Notes: generated from the sequence alone by a model not told the origin. DNA of 25,148 nucleotides from Pseudomonadota bacterium (GCA_023416545.1 JAEZHO010000173.1:1-25148), one strand, 5' to 3'; counted from the stretch's first letter, positions 15,219-23,599 are shown. Translations and numbers: made by a program.

Positions 15219-15698
15219 ATGAATGTACATGTGACGGGCGGCAGCAATGCCGAGCGATCGCTTTCGATAATCCGGGAGCTGAAGCACGTGGAAGGGCCGA
15301 TGCTGCCTATCCTCCACGCCATTCAGGAGGAGTTCGGTTTTATCCCCGAGGAAGTGAAGCCCGTCATCGCCCAGGAACTCAACCTGTCGCGGGCGGAAGT
15401 ACGCGGCGTCGTCACCTTCTACCATGATTTCCGCCAGTTGCCGGCCGGGCGGCACGTCCTCAGGCTCTGTCGGGCTGAGGCATGCCAGGCCATGGGCGCC
15501 GATGACCTTGCCGTCTCGGCGCGCCGGCTTCTCGGCATCGATTTCCACCAGACCACGCTGGACGGCGCAATCACGCTGGAGCCTGTCTACTGTCTCGGGC
15601 TCTGCGCATGTGCCCCGGCGGCCATGCTGGACGATGAGGTTCATGGTCGCGTGGATGCAGGCGCTCTTGGCGAACTCGTTGCGGAGGCGCGCCGATGA
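15219..15698 (+). CDS. fdsG: NAD-dependent formate dehydrogenase, gamma subunit
   Basis: A 159-residue NuoE-like subunit carrying a thioredoxin-fold [2Fe-2S] cluster. The four ligands are visible as Cys84-x4-Cys89 (LCRAEAC) and Cys125-x3-Cys129 (YCLGLC). In FdsABG-type enzymes it sits beside the FMN subunit in the cytosolic complex that oxidises formate to CO2 with NAD+. The N-terminal helical part resembles NuoE (MLPILHAIQEEFGFIP). The ATG at 15219 is chosen because AGGGAGG lies upstream; an in-frame GTG at 15171 has no ribosome binding site and adds residues unlike the family. The stop overlaps the fdsB start (ATGA), which implies translational coupling. Confidence 0.93.
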   Translation: MNVHVTGGSNAERSLSIIRELKHVEGPMLPILHAIQEEFGFIPEEVKPVIAQELNLSRAEVRGVVTFYHDFRQLPAGRHVLRLCRAEACQAMGADDLAVSARRLLGIDFHQTTLDGAITLEPVYCLGLCACAPAAMLDDEVHGRVDAGALGELVAEARR

Positions 15699-17251
15699 CC
15701 GTCACCATCTTCGTCCCCCGCGATGCCGCGGCCGTCGCGCTCGGCGCCGACAAGGTTGCGGCCGCGATCGCGGCCGAGATAGCCAACCACGGGCTGGACG
15801 CGCGCATCGTGCGCAACGGATCGCGCGGCATGTTCTGGCTCGAGCCGCTCGTCGAAGTCCGCACGGAGCGGGGGCGCATCGCCTACGGCCCGGTGAAGGC
15901 GTCGGATGTGGGCGGCCTTTTCGACGCGGGGTTCCTGACCGGCGGGGATCATCCGCTCTGTCTGGGGCTGACGAAGGAAATTCCCTTCCTCCGTCAGCAG
16001 ACCCGCCTGACATTTGCACGCTGCGGCGTCACCGATCCGCTTTCGATTGAAGATTACCGTCACTACCAGGGGCTGAAGGGCCTCGAGCGTGCGCTGACAA
16101 TGTCGGCGCCGGAGATCATCCAGGCTGTGACCGACAGCGGACTGCGCGGCCGGGGCGGCGCGGGCTTCCCGACAGGTATCAAGTGGAAGACGGTGGCCGA
16201 TGCCGCGGGCCCCCAGAAGTATATCGTCTGCAACGCGGACGAGGGCGACAGCGGAACGTTCGCCGACCGGATGATCATGGAGGGCGACCCCTTCGTGCTG
16301 ATCGAGGGAATGATCATCGCCGGGCTCGCCACCGGCGCGACGCGTGGGTACGTCTATACCCGCTCGGAATATCCGCATGCGATTCGGGTCATGAACGAGG
16401 CGATCGCCGTCGCCCGCCGGGCCGGTATCCTCGGCCCGTCGGTGATGGGTTCGGCCCATGCCTTCGAACTGGAGGTCAGGGCCGGCGCGGGCGCCTATGT
16501 GTGCGGGGAGGAGACGTCTCTTCTCAATTCGCTGGAAGGCAAGCGTGGCGTCGTGCGGGCAAAGCCGCCGCTGCCGGCGCTCAAGGGTTTCCTCGGCTGT
16601 CCGACGGTCGTCAACAACGTCATCTCCCTTGCGTCCGTGCCTCCCATCCTCGACCGCGGCCCCGAATTCTACCGCGACTTCGGAATGGGCCGCTCGCGTG
16701 GCACGATCCCGATCCAGATCGCCGGCAATGTGAAGCATGGCGGACTGTTCGAGACGGCGTTCGGGCTCACTCTCGGACAGATTGTCGACGAGATCGGTGG
16801 CGGTACGATGACCGGCCGGCCCGTGAAGGCGGTGCAGGTCGGCGGGCCACTCGGCGCCTATTTCCCCCGCTCGCTCTTCGATACGCCCTTCGACTACGAG
16901 GCCTTTGCCGCGAAAGACGGGTTGATCGGGCATGCGGGCGTGGTGGTCTTCGACGACAGCGCCGACATGCTGCGGCAGGCCCGCTTCGCCATGGAATTCT
17001 GCGCGATCGAGAGCTGTGGCAAGTGCACGCCCTGCCGTATCGGCTCGACCCGCGGTGTCGAGACCGCCGACCGCATCGCGCAGGGGATAGAGCCGGAGAA
17101 GAACAGGGCACTCCTGGCGGACCTCTGCAACACGATGAAGTTCGGGTCGCTTTGCGCGCTTGGCGGCTTCACGCCGTACCCGGTGATGAGTGCGATGACG
17201 CACTTCCCCGAGGATTTCGCTCCCACCCCCATCGTCGAAGCGGCGGAGTAA
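15695..17251 (+). CDS. fdsB: NAD-dependent formate dehydrogenase, beta subunit (FMN/NAD-binding)
   Basis: A 518-residue NuoF-like subunit that transfers electrons from the iron–sulfur chain through FMN to NAD+. Residues 1 to about 110 form an N-terminal thioredoxin-like domain with only two cysteines (89, 110), so it should not bind a cluster. FMN/NAD motifs follow: GRGGAGFP (152–159), NADEGDSGTF (180–189) and GAGAYVCGEETSLLNSLEG (264–282). The [4Fe-4S] ligands near the C-terminus are Cys441, Cys444, Cys447 and Cys487. GGAGG seven bases before the ATG lies inside the end of fdsG. All active-site blocks are intact. fdsA begins four bases after the stop. Confidence 0.95.
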   Translation: MTVTIFVPRDAAAVALGADKVAAAIAAEIANHGLDARIVRNGSRGMFWLEPLVEVRTERGRIAYGPVKASDVGGLFDAGFLTGGDHPLCLGLTKEIPFLRQQTRLTFARCGVTDPLSIEDYRHYQGLKGLERALTMSAPEIIQAVTDSGLRGRGGAGFPTGIKWKTVADAAGPQKYIVCNADEGDSGTFADRMIMEGDPFVLIEGMIIAGLATGATRGYVYTRSEYPHAIRVMNEAIAVARRAGILGPSVMGSAHAFELEVRAGAGAYVCGEETSLLNSLEGKRGVVRAKPPLPALKGFLGCPTVVNNVISLASVPPILDRGPEFYRDFGMGRSRGTIPIQIAGNVKHGGLFETAFGLTLGQIVDEIGGGTMTGRPVKAVQVGGPLGAYFPRSLFDTPFDYEAFAAKDGLIGHAGVVVFDDSADMLRQARFAMEFCAIESCGKCTPCRIGSTRGVETADRIAQGIEPEKNRALLADLCNTMKFGSLCALGGFTPYPVMSAMTHFPEDFAPTPIVEAAE

Positions 17252-17255
17252 GACA

Positions 17256-20135
17256 ATGGCCCTGATCCACGAAATCGACTACGGCACGCCGGCTTCCCGC
17301 TCCGAGGCGCAGGTCACGCTGACGATAGACGGGCGCGAGGTGACGGTCCCGGAAGGAACCTCGATCATGCGGGCCTCCCGGGAGGCCGGGATCCAGGTTC
17401 CCAAGCTTTGCGCCACCGACATGGTGGATGCCTTCGGCTCCTGCCGCCTCTGTCTGGTGGAGGTGGAGGGACGAAACGGCACCCCCGCCTCCTGCACGAC
17501 GCCGGTCGCGCCGGGCCTTGTCGTCCACACCCAGACCGAACGGCTGAAGCAGATCCGCCGCGGCGTGATGGAATTGTACATTTCCGACCATCCGCTCGAC
17601 TGCCTCACCTGCGCCGCGAACGGCGACTGCGAACTGCAGGACATGGCGGGCGCCGTCGGCCTGCGCGACGTGCGCTACGGCTATGACGGCGACAACCACG
17701 TGAAGGCCCGCAGTAACGGCGAGATCAATCCGCAGTGGATGCCGAAGGACGAGTCCAACCCCTATTTCACCTATGACCCGTCGAAATGCATCGTATGCTC
17801 GCGCTGCGTCCGGGCCTGCGAAGAGGTGCAGGGGACATTCGCGCTAACGATCGAGGGCCGCGGCTTCGATAGCCGCGTGTCGCCGGGCATGCACGAGCAT
17901 TTCCTGGACTCCGAATGCGTCTCCTGCGGTGCCTGCGTGCAGGCGTGCCCGACAGCGACGCTCACCGAGAAATCGGTGATCGCCATCGGCCAGCCGGAGC
18001 ATTCGGCGGTGACCACCTGCGCCTATTGCGGCGTCGGCTGTTCGTTCAAGGCGGAGATGCGCGGCGAGGAACTTCTGCGCATGGTGCCCTACAAGGACGG
18101 GCAGGCCAACCGCGGCCATTCCTGCGTCAAGGGTCGCTTTGCCTATGGCTATGCCAATCACAAGGACCGCATTCTCAACCCGATGATCCGCGAGAAGATC
18201 ACGGATCCCTGGCGGGAGGTTACCTGGGAGGAGGCGTTCTCGCATGTCGCCTCCGAGTTCAGGCGACTGCAGTATCAGTACGGTCGGGAATCGATCGGCG
18301 GGATCACATCCTCGCGTTGCACCAACGAGGAGACCTTCCTCGTCCAGAAGCTCATCCGCGCCGGCTTCGGCAACAACAATGTCGATACCTGTGCCCGCGT
18401 CTGCCACTCCCCGACGGGCTATGGCCTCGGGCAGGCCTTCGGGACGTCCGCCGGGACGCAGAACTTCGATTCGGTCGAGCATTCCGATGTCGTCATCGTC
18501 ATAGGCGCCAACCCGACCGAAGGTCACCCGGTGTTCGGCTCGCGCCTGAAGAAGCGCCTGCGGCAGGGCGCAAAGCTGATCGTCATCGATCCGCGCCGCA
18601 TCGACCTCGTTCGCACGCCGCATGTGGAGGCAAGCTACCACCTGCCCCTGAAGCCGGGCACCAATGTCGCCGTCCTGACCGCGCTGGCCCACGTGATCGT
18701 CACCGAGGGCATATTCGACGAAGCCTTCATCCGCGAGCGCTGCGACTGGTCGGAGTTCGAGGACTGGGCCGCCTTCGTCGCCGAGCCGCAGCATAGCCCC
18801 GAAGAGACGGAGGCCTTCACCGGCGTTCCGGCGGAGCTCGTCCGCGGCGCGGCCAGGCTCTACGCCAAGGGCGGCAACGGAGCGATCTACTACGGCCTTG
18901 GGGTCACCGAGCACAGCCAGGGCTCGACGACGGTCATGGCGATTGCGAACCTTGCCATGGCGACCGGGAATATCGGCCGGCCGGGCGTCGGCGTGAACCC
19001 GCTGCGCGGCCAGAACAACGTCCAGGGTTCATGCGACATGGGATCCTTCCCGCATGAGCTTCCCGGATACCGCCACATCTCGGACGACGCGACCCGCGAT
19101 ACGTTCGAGAAGATGTGGGGTGTCACCCTCAACAACGAACCGGGCCTGCGCATTCCCAACATGCTGGATGCCGCCGTCGAGGGCAGTTTCAAGGGCATCT
19201 ATATCCAGGGCGAGGACATCCTGCAGTCAGACCCGGACACCAAGCATGTCGCCGCCGGTCTTGCCGCGATGGAATGCGTCGTCGTGCATGACCTCTTCCT
19301 GAACGAGACGGCCAATTACGCGCATGTCTTCCTGCCAGGCTCCACCTTCCTCGAAAAGGACGGCACCTTTACCAATGCGGAGCGGCGCATCAACCGCGTG
19401 CGCAAGGTCATGAGCCCCAAGAACGGTTATGCGGACTGGGAGGTTACCCAGAAGCTTGCGCAGGCGATGGGCCTCAACTGGACCTACACGCATCCGTCCC
19501 AGATCATGGACGAGATCGCGTTCACCACGCCAAGCTTCGCCGGCGTTTCCTACGCCTATCTGGACGAAAAGGGTTCGGTCCAGTGGCCCTGCAACGAGAA
19601 GTACCCGAACGGCTCGCCGATCATGCACGTGGACGGTTTCGTGCGCGGCAAGGGGAAGTTCATCCGCACCGAATATGTCGCGACCGACGAGCGGACGGGA
19701 CCGCGCTTCCCGCTGCTTCTCACCACCGGCCGCATCCTCAGCCAGTATAATGTCGGGGCGCAGACGCGTCGGACCGAGAATGTCGTCTGGCATGACGAGG
19801 ACAGGCTCGAGATCCATCCGCACGATGCCGAACAGCGGGGCATCAAGGACGGAGACTGGATCAAGCTCGCGAGCCGCTCCGGCGACACCACGTTGCGGGC
19901 TCTGATCACCGATCGCGTCTCGCCGGGCGTCGTCTACACGACCTTCCACCATCCGGACACGCAGGCGAACGTCATCACCACGGACTTTTCCGACTGGGCG
20001 ACGAATTGCCCGGAATACAAGGTTACTGCGGTGCAGGTATCGCCCTCCAACGGGCCGACAGAATGGCAGCAGGATTACGAGGAACTGTCGCGGCGATCCC
20101 GGCGGATTGCCGGAAAGCTTGAAGCAGCGGAATAG
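17256..20135 (+). CDS. fdsA: NAD-dependent formate dehydrogenase, molybdenum catalytic alpha subunit
   Basis: A 959-residue catalytic subunit that oxidises formate at a bis-molybdopterin guanine dinucleotide cofactor in the cytoplasm. Visible in order are the [2Fe-2S] ligands Cys52, 63, 66 and 80, and a NuoG-type His112/Cys116/Cys119/Cys125 [4Fe-4S] site. Two ferredoxin-type clusters follow (Cys178/181/184/188 and Cys221/224/227/231), then a proximal cluster at Cys255/258/262/290. The molybdenum ligand is Cys383, next to His384 (RVCHSPTGYG); this is the cysteine form, not selenocysteine. The molybdopterin domains run to the C-terminus. GGAG lies seven bases before the ATG, within the last codons of fdsB. 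Length and motif set match oxygen-tolerant FdsABG enzymes such as that of Rhodobacter capsulatus. Confidence 0.97.
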   Translation: MALIHEIDYGTPASRSEAQVTLTIDGREVTVPEGTSIMRASREAGIQVPKLCATDMVDAFGSCRLCLVEVEGRNGTPASCTTPVAPGLVVHTQTERLKQIRRGVMELYISDHPLDCLTCAANGDCELQDMAGAVGLRDVRYGYDGDNHVKARSNGEINPQWMPKDESNPYFTYDPSKCIVCSRCVRACEEVQGTFALTIEGRGFDSRVSPGMHEHFLDSECVSCGACVQACPTATLTEKSVIAIGQPEHSAVTTCAYCGVGCSFKAEMRGEELLRMVPYKDGQANRGHSCVKGRFAYGYANHKDRILNPMIREKITDPWREVTWEEAFSHVASEFRRLQYQYGRESIGGITSSRCTNEETFLVQKLIRAGFGNNNVDTCARVCHSPTGYGLGQAFGTSAGTQNFDSVEHSDVVIVIGANPTEGHPVFGSRLKKRLRQGAKLIVIDPRRIDLVRTPHVEASYHLPLKPGTNVAVLTALAHVIVTEGIFDEAFIRERCDWSEFEDWAAFVAEPQHSPEETEAFTGVPAELVRGAARLYAKGGNGAIYYGLGVTEHSQGSTTVMAIANLAMATGNIGRPGVGVNPLRGQNNVQGSCDMGSFPHELPGYRHISDDATRDTFEKMWGVTLNNEPGLRIPNMLDAAVEGSFKGIYIQGEDILQSDPDTKHVAAGLAAMECVVVHDLFLNETANYAHVFLPGSTFLEKDGTFTNAERRINRVRKVMSPKNGYADWEVTQKLAQAMGLNWTYTHPSQIMDEIAFTTPSFAGVSYAYLDEKGSVQWPCNEKYPNGSPIMHVDGFVRGKGKFIRTEYVATDERTGPRFPLLLTTGRILSQYNVGAQTRRTENVVWHDEDRLEIHPHDAEQRGIKDGDWIKLASRSGDTTLRALITDRVSPGVVYTTFHHPDTQANVITTDFSDWATNCPEYKVTAVQVSPSNGPTEWQQDYEELSRRSRRIAGKLEAAE

Positions 20136-20143
20136 GACAGGCG

Positions 20144-20971
20144 GTGCAGGCTTACGAAACGAAGACGGCGGCGCGGGAAACCGTGTGCCGTGACGGCGAT
20201 GTGCGTCCCGGCGTCCGGGTCGTTCCGGAGGAGGTGCCGATCGCATTCTCCTACGGCGGCTCGACCCATGCCGTGATGATGGGCACCCCCGGCGATCTCG
20301 TCGATTTCGCCGTGGGCTTCAGCCTGACGGAGGCGATCATCGGTTCACCGGACGAGATCCAAGCGGTCGAGGTGGTCTCGGCCGGCAAGGGACTGGATGT
20401 CCAGATCACCCTTGTCGGAAACAAGGAAGAGGCGCTTCGCCGCCGTCGACGCAGCATGGCGGGTCCCGTCGGCTGCGGTCTGTGCGGCCTGGAATCGCTC
20501 GACCAGGCGATGCGCCCGGTGCCCGAGCTTTCCGGCGTCAAGTGCCAGCTGGACGCGAAGGATGTCAGCGCGGCCATCACCGCCCTCAACGCGAGCCAGC
20601 CGCTCCATGCGGAGACGCATGCGGTGCATGGTGCAGGCTTCTTCGTGCCGGGCAGGGGACTGACCGCGGTGCGTGAGGATGTCGGACGGCACAACGCGCT
20701 CGACAAGCTGATCGGCGCCGTTGCGCGCCAGGGGACTGCCGGCTCGAGCGGCGTCGTGGTGGTGACCAGCCGGCTTTCCGTTGAAATGGTGCAGAAGACG
20801 GCCATCCTCGGCTCGCCCATGCTGATCGCCATTTCCGCGCCAACGGCGCTCGCCATCCGCACGGCCGAAGAGGCTGGCATGACGATCGTCGCGCTGGCCC
20901 GGGGCAAGGATTTCGAGGTCTTCACACGGGGAGACCGTATCAAGATGGGAACCACCCTTCATGTCGCATGA
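20144..20971 (+). CDS. fdhD: Formate dehydrogenase sulfurtransferase/accessory protein FdhD (FdsC)
   Basis: A 275-residue FdhD-family protein (called FdsC in fds operons). FdhD passes sulfur from a cysteine desulfurase to the molybdenum cofactor and inserts the sulfurated cofactor into the catalytic subunit; without it formate dehydrogenase is inactive. The sulfur-relay cysteines are Cys111 and Cys114 in GCGLCGLES. Conserved blocks include THAVMMGTPGDLVDFAVGF and EDVGRHNALDKLIG. The start codon is GTG at 20144, eight bases after fdsA, with AGGA upstream. The end overlaps fdsD by 11 bases. Confidence 0.94.
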   Translation: MQAYETKTAARETVCRDGDVRPGVRVVPEEVPIAFSYGGSTHAVMMGTPGDLVDFAVGFSLTEAIIGSPDEIQAVEVVSAGKGLDVQITLVGNKEEALRRRRRSMAGPVGCGLCGLESLDQAMRPVPELSGVKCQLDAKDVSAAITALNASQPLHAETHAVHGAGFFVPGRGLTAVREDVGRHNALDKLIGAVARQGTAGSSGVVVVTSRLSVEMVQKTAILGSPMLIAISAPTALAIRTAEEAGMTIVALARGKDFEVFTRGDRIKMGTTLHVA

Positions 20972-21305
20972 CCAGTCTCACGACAAGCTCATCCGGATGG
21001 CGAACCAGATCGCCACCTTCTTCCTTTCCCAGCCCGAGAGCGTGCGGGCGGAAGGGGTCGCGACTCACATCAACAAGTTCTGGGAGCCGCGCATGCGCCG
21101 GCACCTCTTCGAGCATCTCGATGCCGGCGGAGACGGACTGCTTCCATTGGTCATCGACGCCTCGACCCTGATCCGCAGGCCGGAGGCCAGGGTCGGTTCG
21201 GGGGTCGGCGTCGGCGCCGAGGCCGCCGAAGGCGCTCCGGGCGGCAAGGGCGTGGTCGCGGGCGAGTCACTTTCCGAACCAAGCATCCCGGAACGCAGCG
21301 CCTGA
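20961..21305 (+). CDS. fdsD: Formate dehydrogenase accessory subunit FdsD, with C-terminal extension
   Basis: A 114-residue protein whose first ~75 residues are a clear FdsD: LIRMANQIATFF (10–21), the HINKFWEPRMRRHLFEHLDAGG block (36–57) and a closing LIRRP motif. FdsD is a small partner of FdsABG; in Rhodobacter capsulatus it is needed for, or stabilises, the active enzyme. From about residue 77 there is a tail of some 38 residues rich in Gly, Ala, Val and Glu, with no recognisable fold. Family members I remember end near residue 70–80, so this tail looks like an extension. The start overlaps fdhD by 11 bases, so translation is probably coupled. Confidence 0.88.
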   Translation: MSHDQSHDKLIRMANQIATFFLSQPESVRAEGVATHINKFWEPRMRRHLFEHLDAGGDGLLPLVIDASTLIRRPEARVGSGVGVGAEAAEGAPGGKGVVAGESLSEPSIPERSA

Positions 21306-21371
21306 GGGGGCAATGCACCGACTTCGGGTGAGAGGGCGCTTGAACCGCATTTTGTGAAGTCCATTTTCCAG

Positions 21372-21377
21372 AGGAGG
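21372..21377 (+). promoter_or_regulatory. Strong ribosome binding site of the OFA transporter gene
   Basis: AGGAGG lies six bases before the ATG at 21384 and fixes that start over an in-frame GTG at 21354. It is the strongest Shine–Dalgarno match in this operon, at its most distal gene. The 78-bp gap between fdsD and this gene contains TTGAAC at 21340–21345 but no convincing −10, so a separate promoter is possible but unproven. Confidence 0.65.
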
Positions 21378-21383
21378 ATTGGA

Positions 21384-23039
21384 ATGGCAGTCGCAGGGAC
21401 AACCGCCGGAGGGCTCTCCGAGCCCGGCGTTCTCGACCGAGAACGGATCATCGCAAAGCCAGGCTTCAACCGGTGGCTCGTGCCGCCCGCGGCGCTGGCG
21501 ATCCACCTGTGCATCGGCATGGCCTACGGGTTCAGCGTATTCTGGTTGCCGCTGTCGCGCGCGCTCGGCGCTGAGACGCCGGCCGGTTGCGCCGACCTGA
21601 ACCTGATCGGCGCGCTCTTTACCACCGAGTGCAACTGGCGCGTTGCGGATCTCGGCTGGATCTACACGCTGTTCTTCGTGCTCCTGGGATGCTCGGCAGC
21701 AATCTGGGGCGGCTGGCTGGAGCGGGTCGGCCCGCGCAAGGCCGGCTTCGTCTCTGCCTGCTGCTGGTGCGGCGGCATGCTGGTGGCGGCGCTCGGCGTC
21801 ATGACCCACCAGTTGTGGCTGATGTGGCTCGGCGCCGGTGTCATCGGCGGCATCGGCCTCGGCCTCGGCTACATCTCGCCGGTCTCGACGCTCATCAAGT
21901 GGTTCCCGGACCGCCGCGGCATGGCGACCGGCATGGCGATCATGGGCTTCGGCGGCGGTGCGATGATCGGTGCACCGCTTGCCAACATCCTGATGAACTA
22001 TTTCAAGACCGATACGACGGTCGGGGTCTGGCAGACATTCGTCGTGATGGCGATCATCTATTTCGCGTTCATGCTCGGCGGCGCGTTCGGTTATCGCATT
22101 CCGCCGGCCGGCTGGCGGCCGGAGGGCTGGACCCCGCCGGTTGCGAAGAACACGATGATCACGACCCGTCACGTGCATCTCAGAAACGCTCACAAGACGC
22201 CGCAGTTCTGGCTGATCTGGGTCGTGCTCTGCCTCAACGTTTCGGCAGGTATCGGCGTCATCGGCATGGCTTCGCCCATGCTGCAGGAAATTTTCGCCGG
22301 GTCCCTGATCGGCCTGCCGGAACTCAGTTTCTCGCAACTCGATACCGCCCAGAAGGCGCAGATCGCGGCGATCGCCGCGGGCTTTGCCGGGCTGCTCTCG
22401 CTGTTCAACATCGGCGGTCGGTTCTTCTGGGCTTCGCTCTCCGACAAGATCGGTCGGAAGAACACGTATTTCGCGTTCTTCATCATCGGCATCGTCCTCT
22501 ACGCTGCAGCACCGACACTGGCCGAAATGGGCAGCAAGGCCCTCTTCGTCCTCGCCTTCGGGATCATTCTCTCCATGTACGGCGGGGGGTTCGCCACGAT
22601 CCCGGCATACCTGGCCGACATCTTCGGTACGCAGTTCGTGGGCGCGATCCACGGACGGCTGCTGACGGCCTGGGCCACGGCCGGGATCGTCGGTCCGGTT
22701 GTCGTGAACTATATCCGCGAGGCACAGATTGCGGCCGGCGTTGCGCCGGGTCCCGCCCTCTACAGCGGCACGATGTACATCCTCGCCGGCATGCTGGCGC
22801 TCGGTCTCGTGGCGAACGCCTTCATCCGCCCGCTCGCCGACAAGTGGTTCATGTCGGAAGAGGAAGTAGCCTCGCTGCAGGCGAAGACTGCCGCTGCCAG
22901 CGCAGGTCCGACCGGTTCCTTCGGAATCGGCAAGGGCGGGTTTGACGGAAAGGCACTCGCCGCCTGGGCGGTGGTCGGCATCCCGCTCCTCTGGGGCGTA
23001 TGGGTCACGCTGAAGAGCAGCCTGGCGATCTTCGGATAA
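21384..23039 (+). CDS. OFA (oxalate/formate antiporter) family MFS transporter
   Basis: A 551-residue major facilitator with about 12 core helices plus one extra hydrophobic helix near the C-terminus (about 524–547). MFS loop motifs are visible as ERVGPRKAGF (113–122) and SLSDKIGRKN (351–360). The sequence resembles the OFA family, in which OxlT of Oxalobacter exchanges oxalate for formate. Arg346 (GGRFFWASL) is at the position of the helix-8 arginine of OxlT. The helix-11 segment (GRLLTAWATAGIVGP, 424–438) has no lysine, unlike OxlT, so oxalate is not the safest guess. Cys69 and Cys83 lie in the first external loop and could form a disulfide. Directly after fdsD, it is a plausible formate or small-carboxylate carrier feeding the dehydrogenase. 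Confidence 0.87.
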   Translation: MAVAGTTAGGLSEPGVLDRERIIAKPGFNRWLVPPAALAIHLCIGMAYGFSVFWLPLSRALGAETPAGCADLNLIGALFTTECNWRVADLGWIYTLFFVLLGCSAAIWGGWLERVGPRKAGFVSACCWCGGMLVAALGVMTHQLWLMWLGAGVIGGIGLGLGYISPVSTLIKWFPDRRGMATGMAIMGFGGGAMIGAPLANILMNYFKTDTTVGVWQTFVVMAIIYFAFMLGGAFGYRIPPAGWRPEGWTPPVAKNTMITTRHVHLRNAHKTPQFWLIWVVLCLNVSAGIGVIGMASPMLQEIFAGSLIGLPELSFSQLDTAQKAQIAAIAAGFAGLLSLFNIGGRFFWASLSDKIGRKNTYFAFFIIGIVLYAAAPTLAEMGSKALFVLAFGIILSMYGGGFATIPAYLADIFGTQFVGAIHGRLLTAWATAGIVGPVVVNYIREAQIAAGVAPGPALYSGTMYILAGMLALGLVANAFIRPLADKWFMSEEEVASLQAKTAAASAGPTGSFGIGKGGFDGKALAAWAVVGIPLLWGVWVTLKSSLAIFG

Positions 23040-23063
23040 GACCGGCTACGGTGCGATGAAACG

Positions 23064-23099
23064 AAAATGCCGCCCGATGGAGATCGGGCGGCATTTTTT
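23064..23099. terminator. Bidirectional terminator between the fds/OFA operon and cheW
   Basis: A perfect 15-bp stem, AAAATGCCGCCCGAT at 23064–23078 and ATCGGGCGGCATTTT at 23083–23097, with a GGAG loop. Six T residues close the + strand side (23094–23099) and a four-T run the minus side. It lies 24 bp after the transporter stop and 20 bp after the cheW stop, so it can serve both convergent genes. Confidence 0.95.
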
Positions 23100-23119
23100 C
23101 TTGTCCGGATGGGACGAAT

Positions 23120-23599
23120 TCAGGCGGCGAGATCCTCGACCTCGTTGCCCTTGAACATCTTGGAGAGGTTCAGGAAGCAGATCATGCCGTTCTCGTTGGC
23201 GATGATGCCTTCGGAGAAGGACTTGTCGAAGGAAGCGGAGATTTCCGGGACCGGCTGGACCTGGTTCGACGGGATGGTCAGGATGTCGGAGACCTGGTCG
23301 ACCAGCATGCCGATGACCATGTTGTGGACCTCCGCGACGACGATCGCGCTACGCTCGGTGGCGACGGCGCTCTTCATGCCCAGCTTCTGGGCCAGATCGA
23401 TGATCGGGATAACCGAGCCGCGCAGGTTCATGACGCCGATGACGTCCGCGGGTGCATGCGGGATCGGCGTGGACGGCGCCCATCCGCGGATCTCGCGAAT
23501 GGTGGTGGTCTTGACGCAGAACTCCTGGTCGTGGAGGCGGAATGCGATGATTTCCAGCGTCTCGGCGCTGTAGCTTGCAGAAGTGTTCATCGTGGCCAT
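23120..23599 (-). CDS. cheW: Chemotaxis adaptor protein CheW (stand-alone)
   Basis: A 159-residue CheW-domain protein. CheW couples methyl-accepting receptors to the histidine kinase CheA at the inner membrane. The whole length is one CheW domain: IIAFRLHDQEFCVKTTTIREI near the N-terminus, then VIGVMNLRGSVIPIIDL, and VDQVSDIL and GMICFLNLSKMF further on. No CheY-like receiver domain is attached, which rules out CheV. The ATG at 23599 is preferred, with GGGAAGA upstream; a TTG one codon earlier is also possible. It is not in a che operon here, so it may be a second CheW that serves another receptor set. It shares a terminator with the convergent fds/OFA operon. Confidence 0.93.
   Translation of the reverse strand: MATMNTSASYSAETLEIIAFRLHDQEFCVKTTTIREIRGWAPSTPIPHAPADVIGVMNLRGSVIPIIDLAQKLGMKSAVATERSAIVVAEVHNMVIGMLVDQVSDILTIPSNQVQPVPEISASFDKSFSEGIIANENGMICFLNLSKMFKGNEVEDLAA

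Noticed and set aside
15641..17203. A 520-codon open frame antisense to fdsB
   Set aside because: His/Arg/Asp-rich composition typical of shadow translation; fdsB is complete on the + strand.
18402..18407. Possible selenocysteine at the formate dehydrogenase active site
   Set aside because: The active-site codon is TGC (Cys383) with no in-frame TGA, and no SECIS-like hairpin follows.
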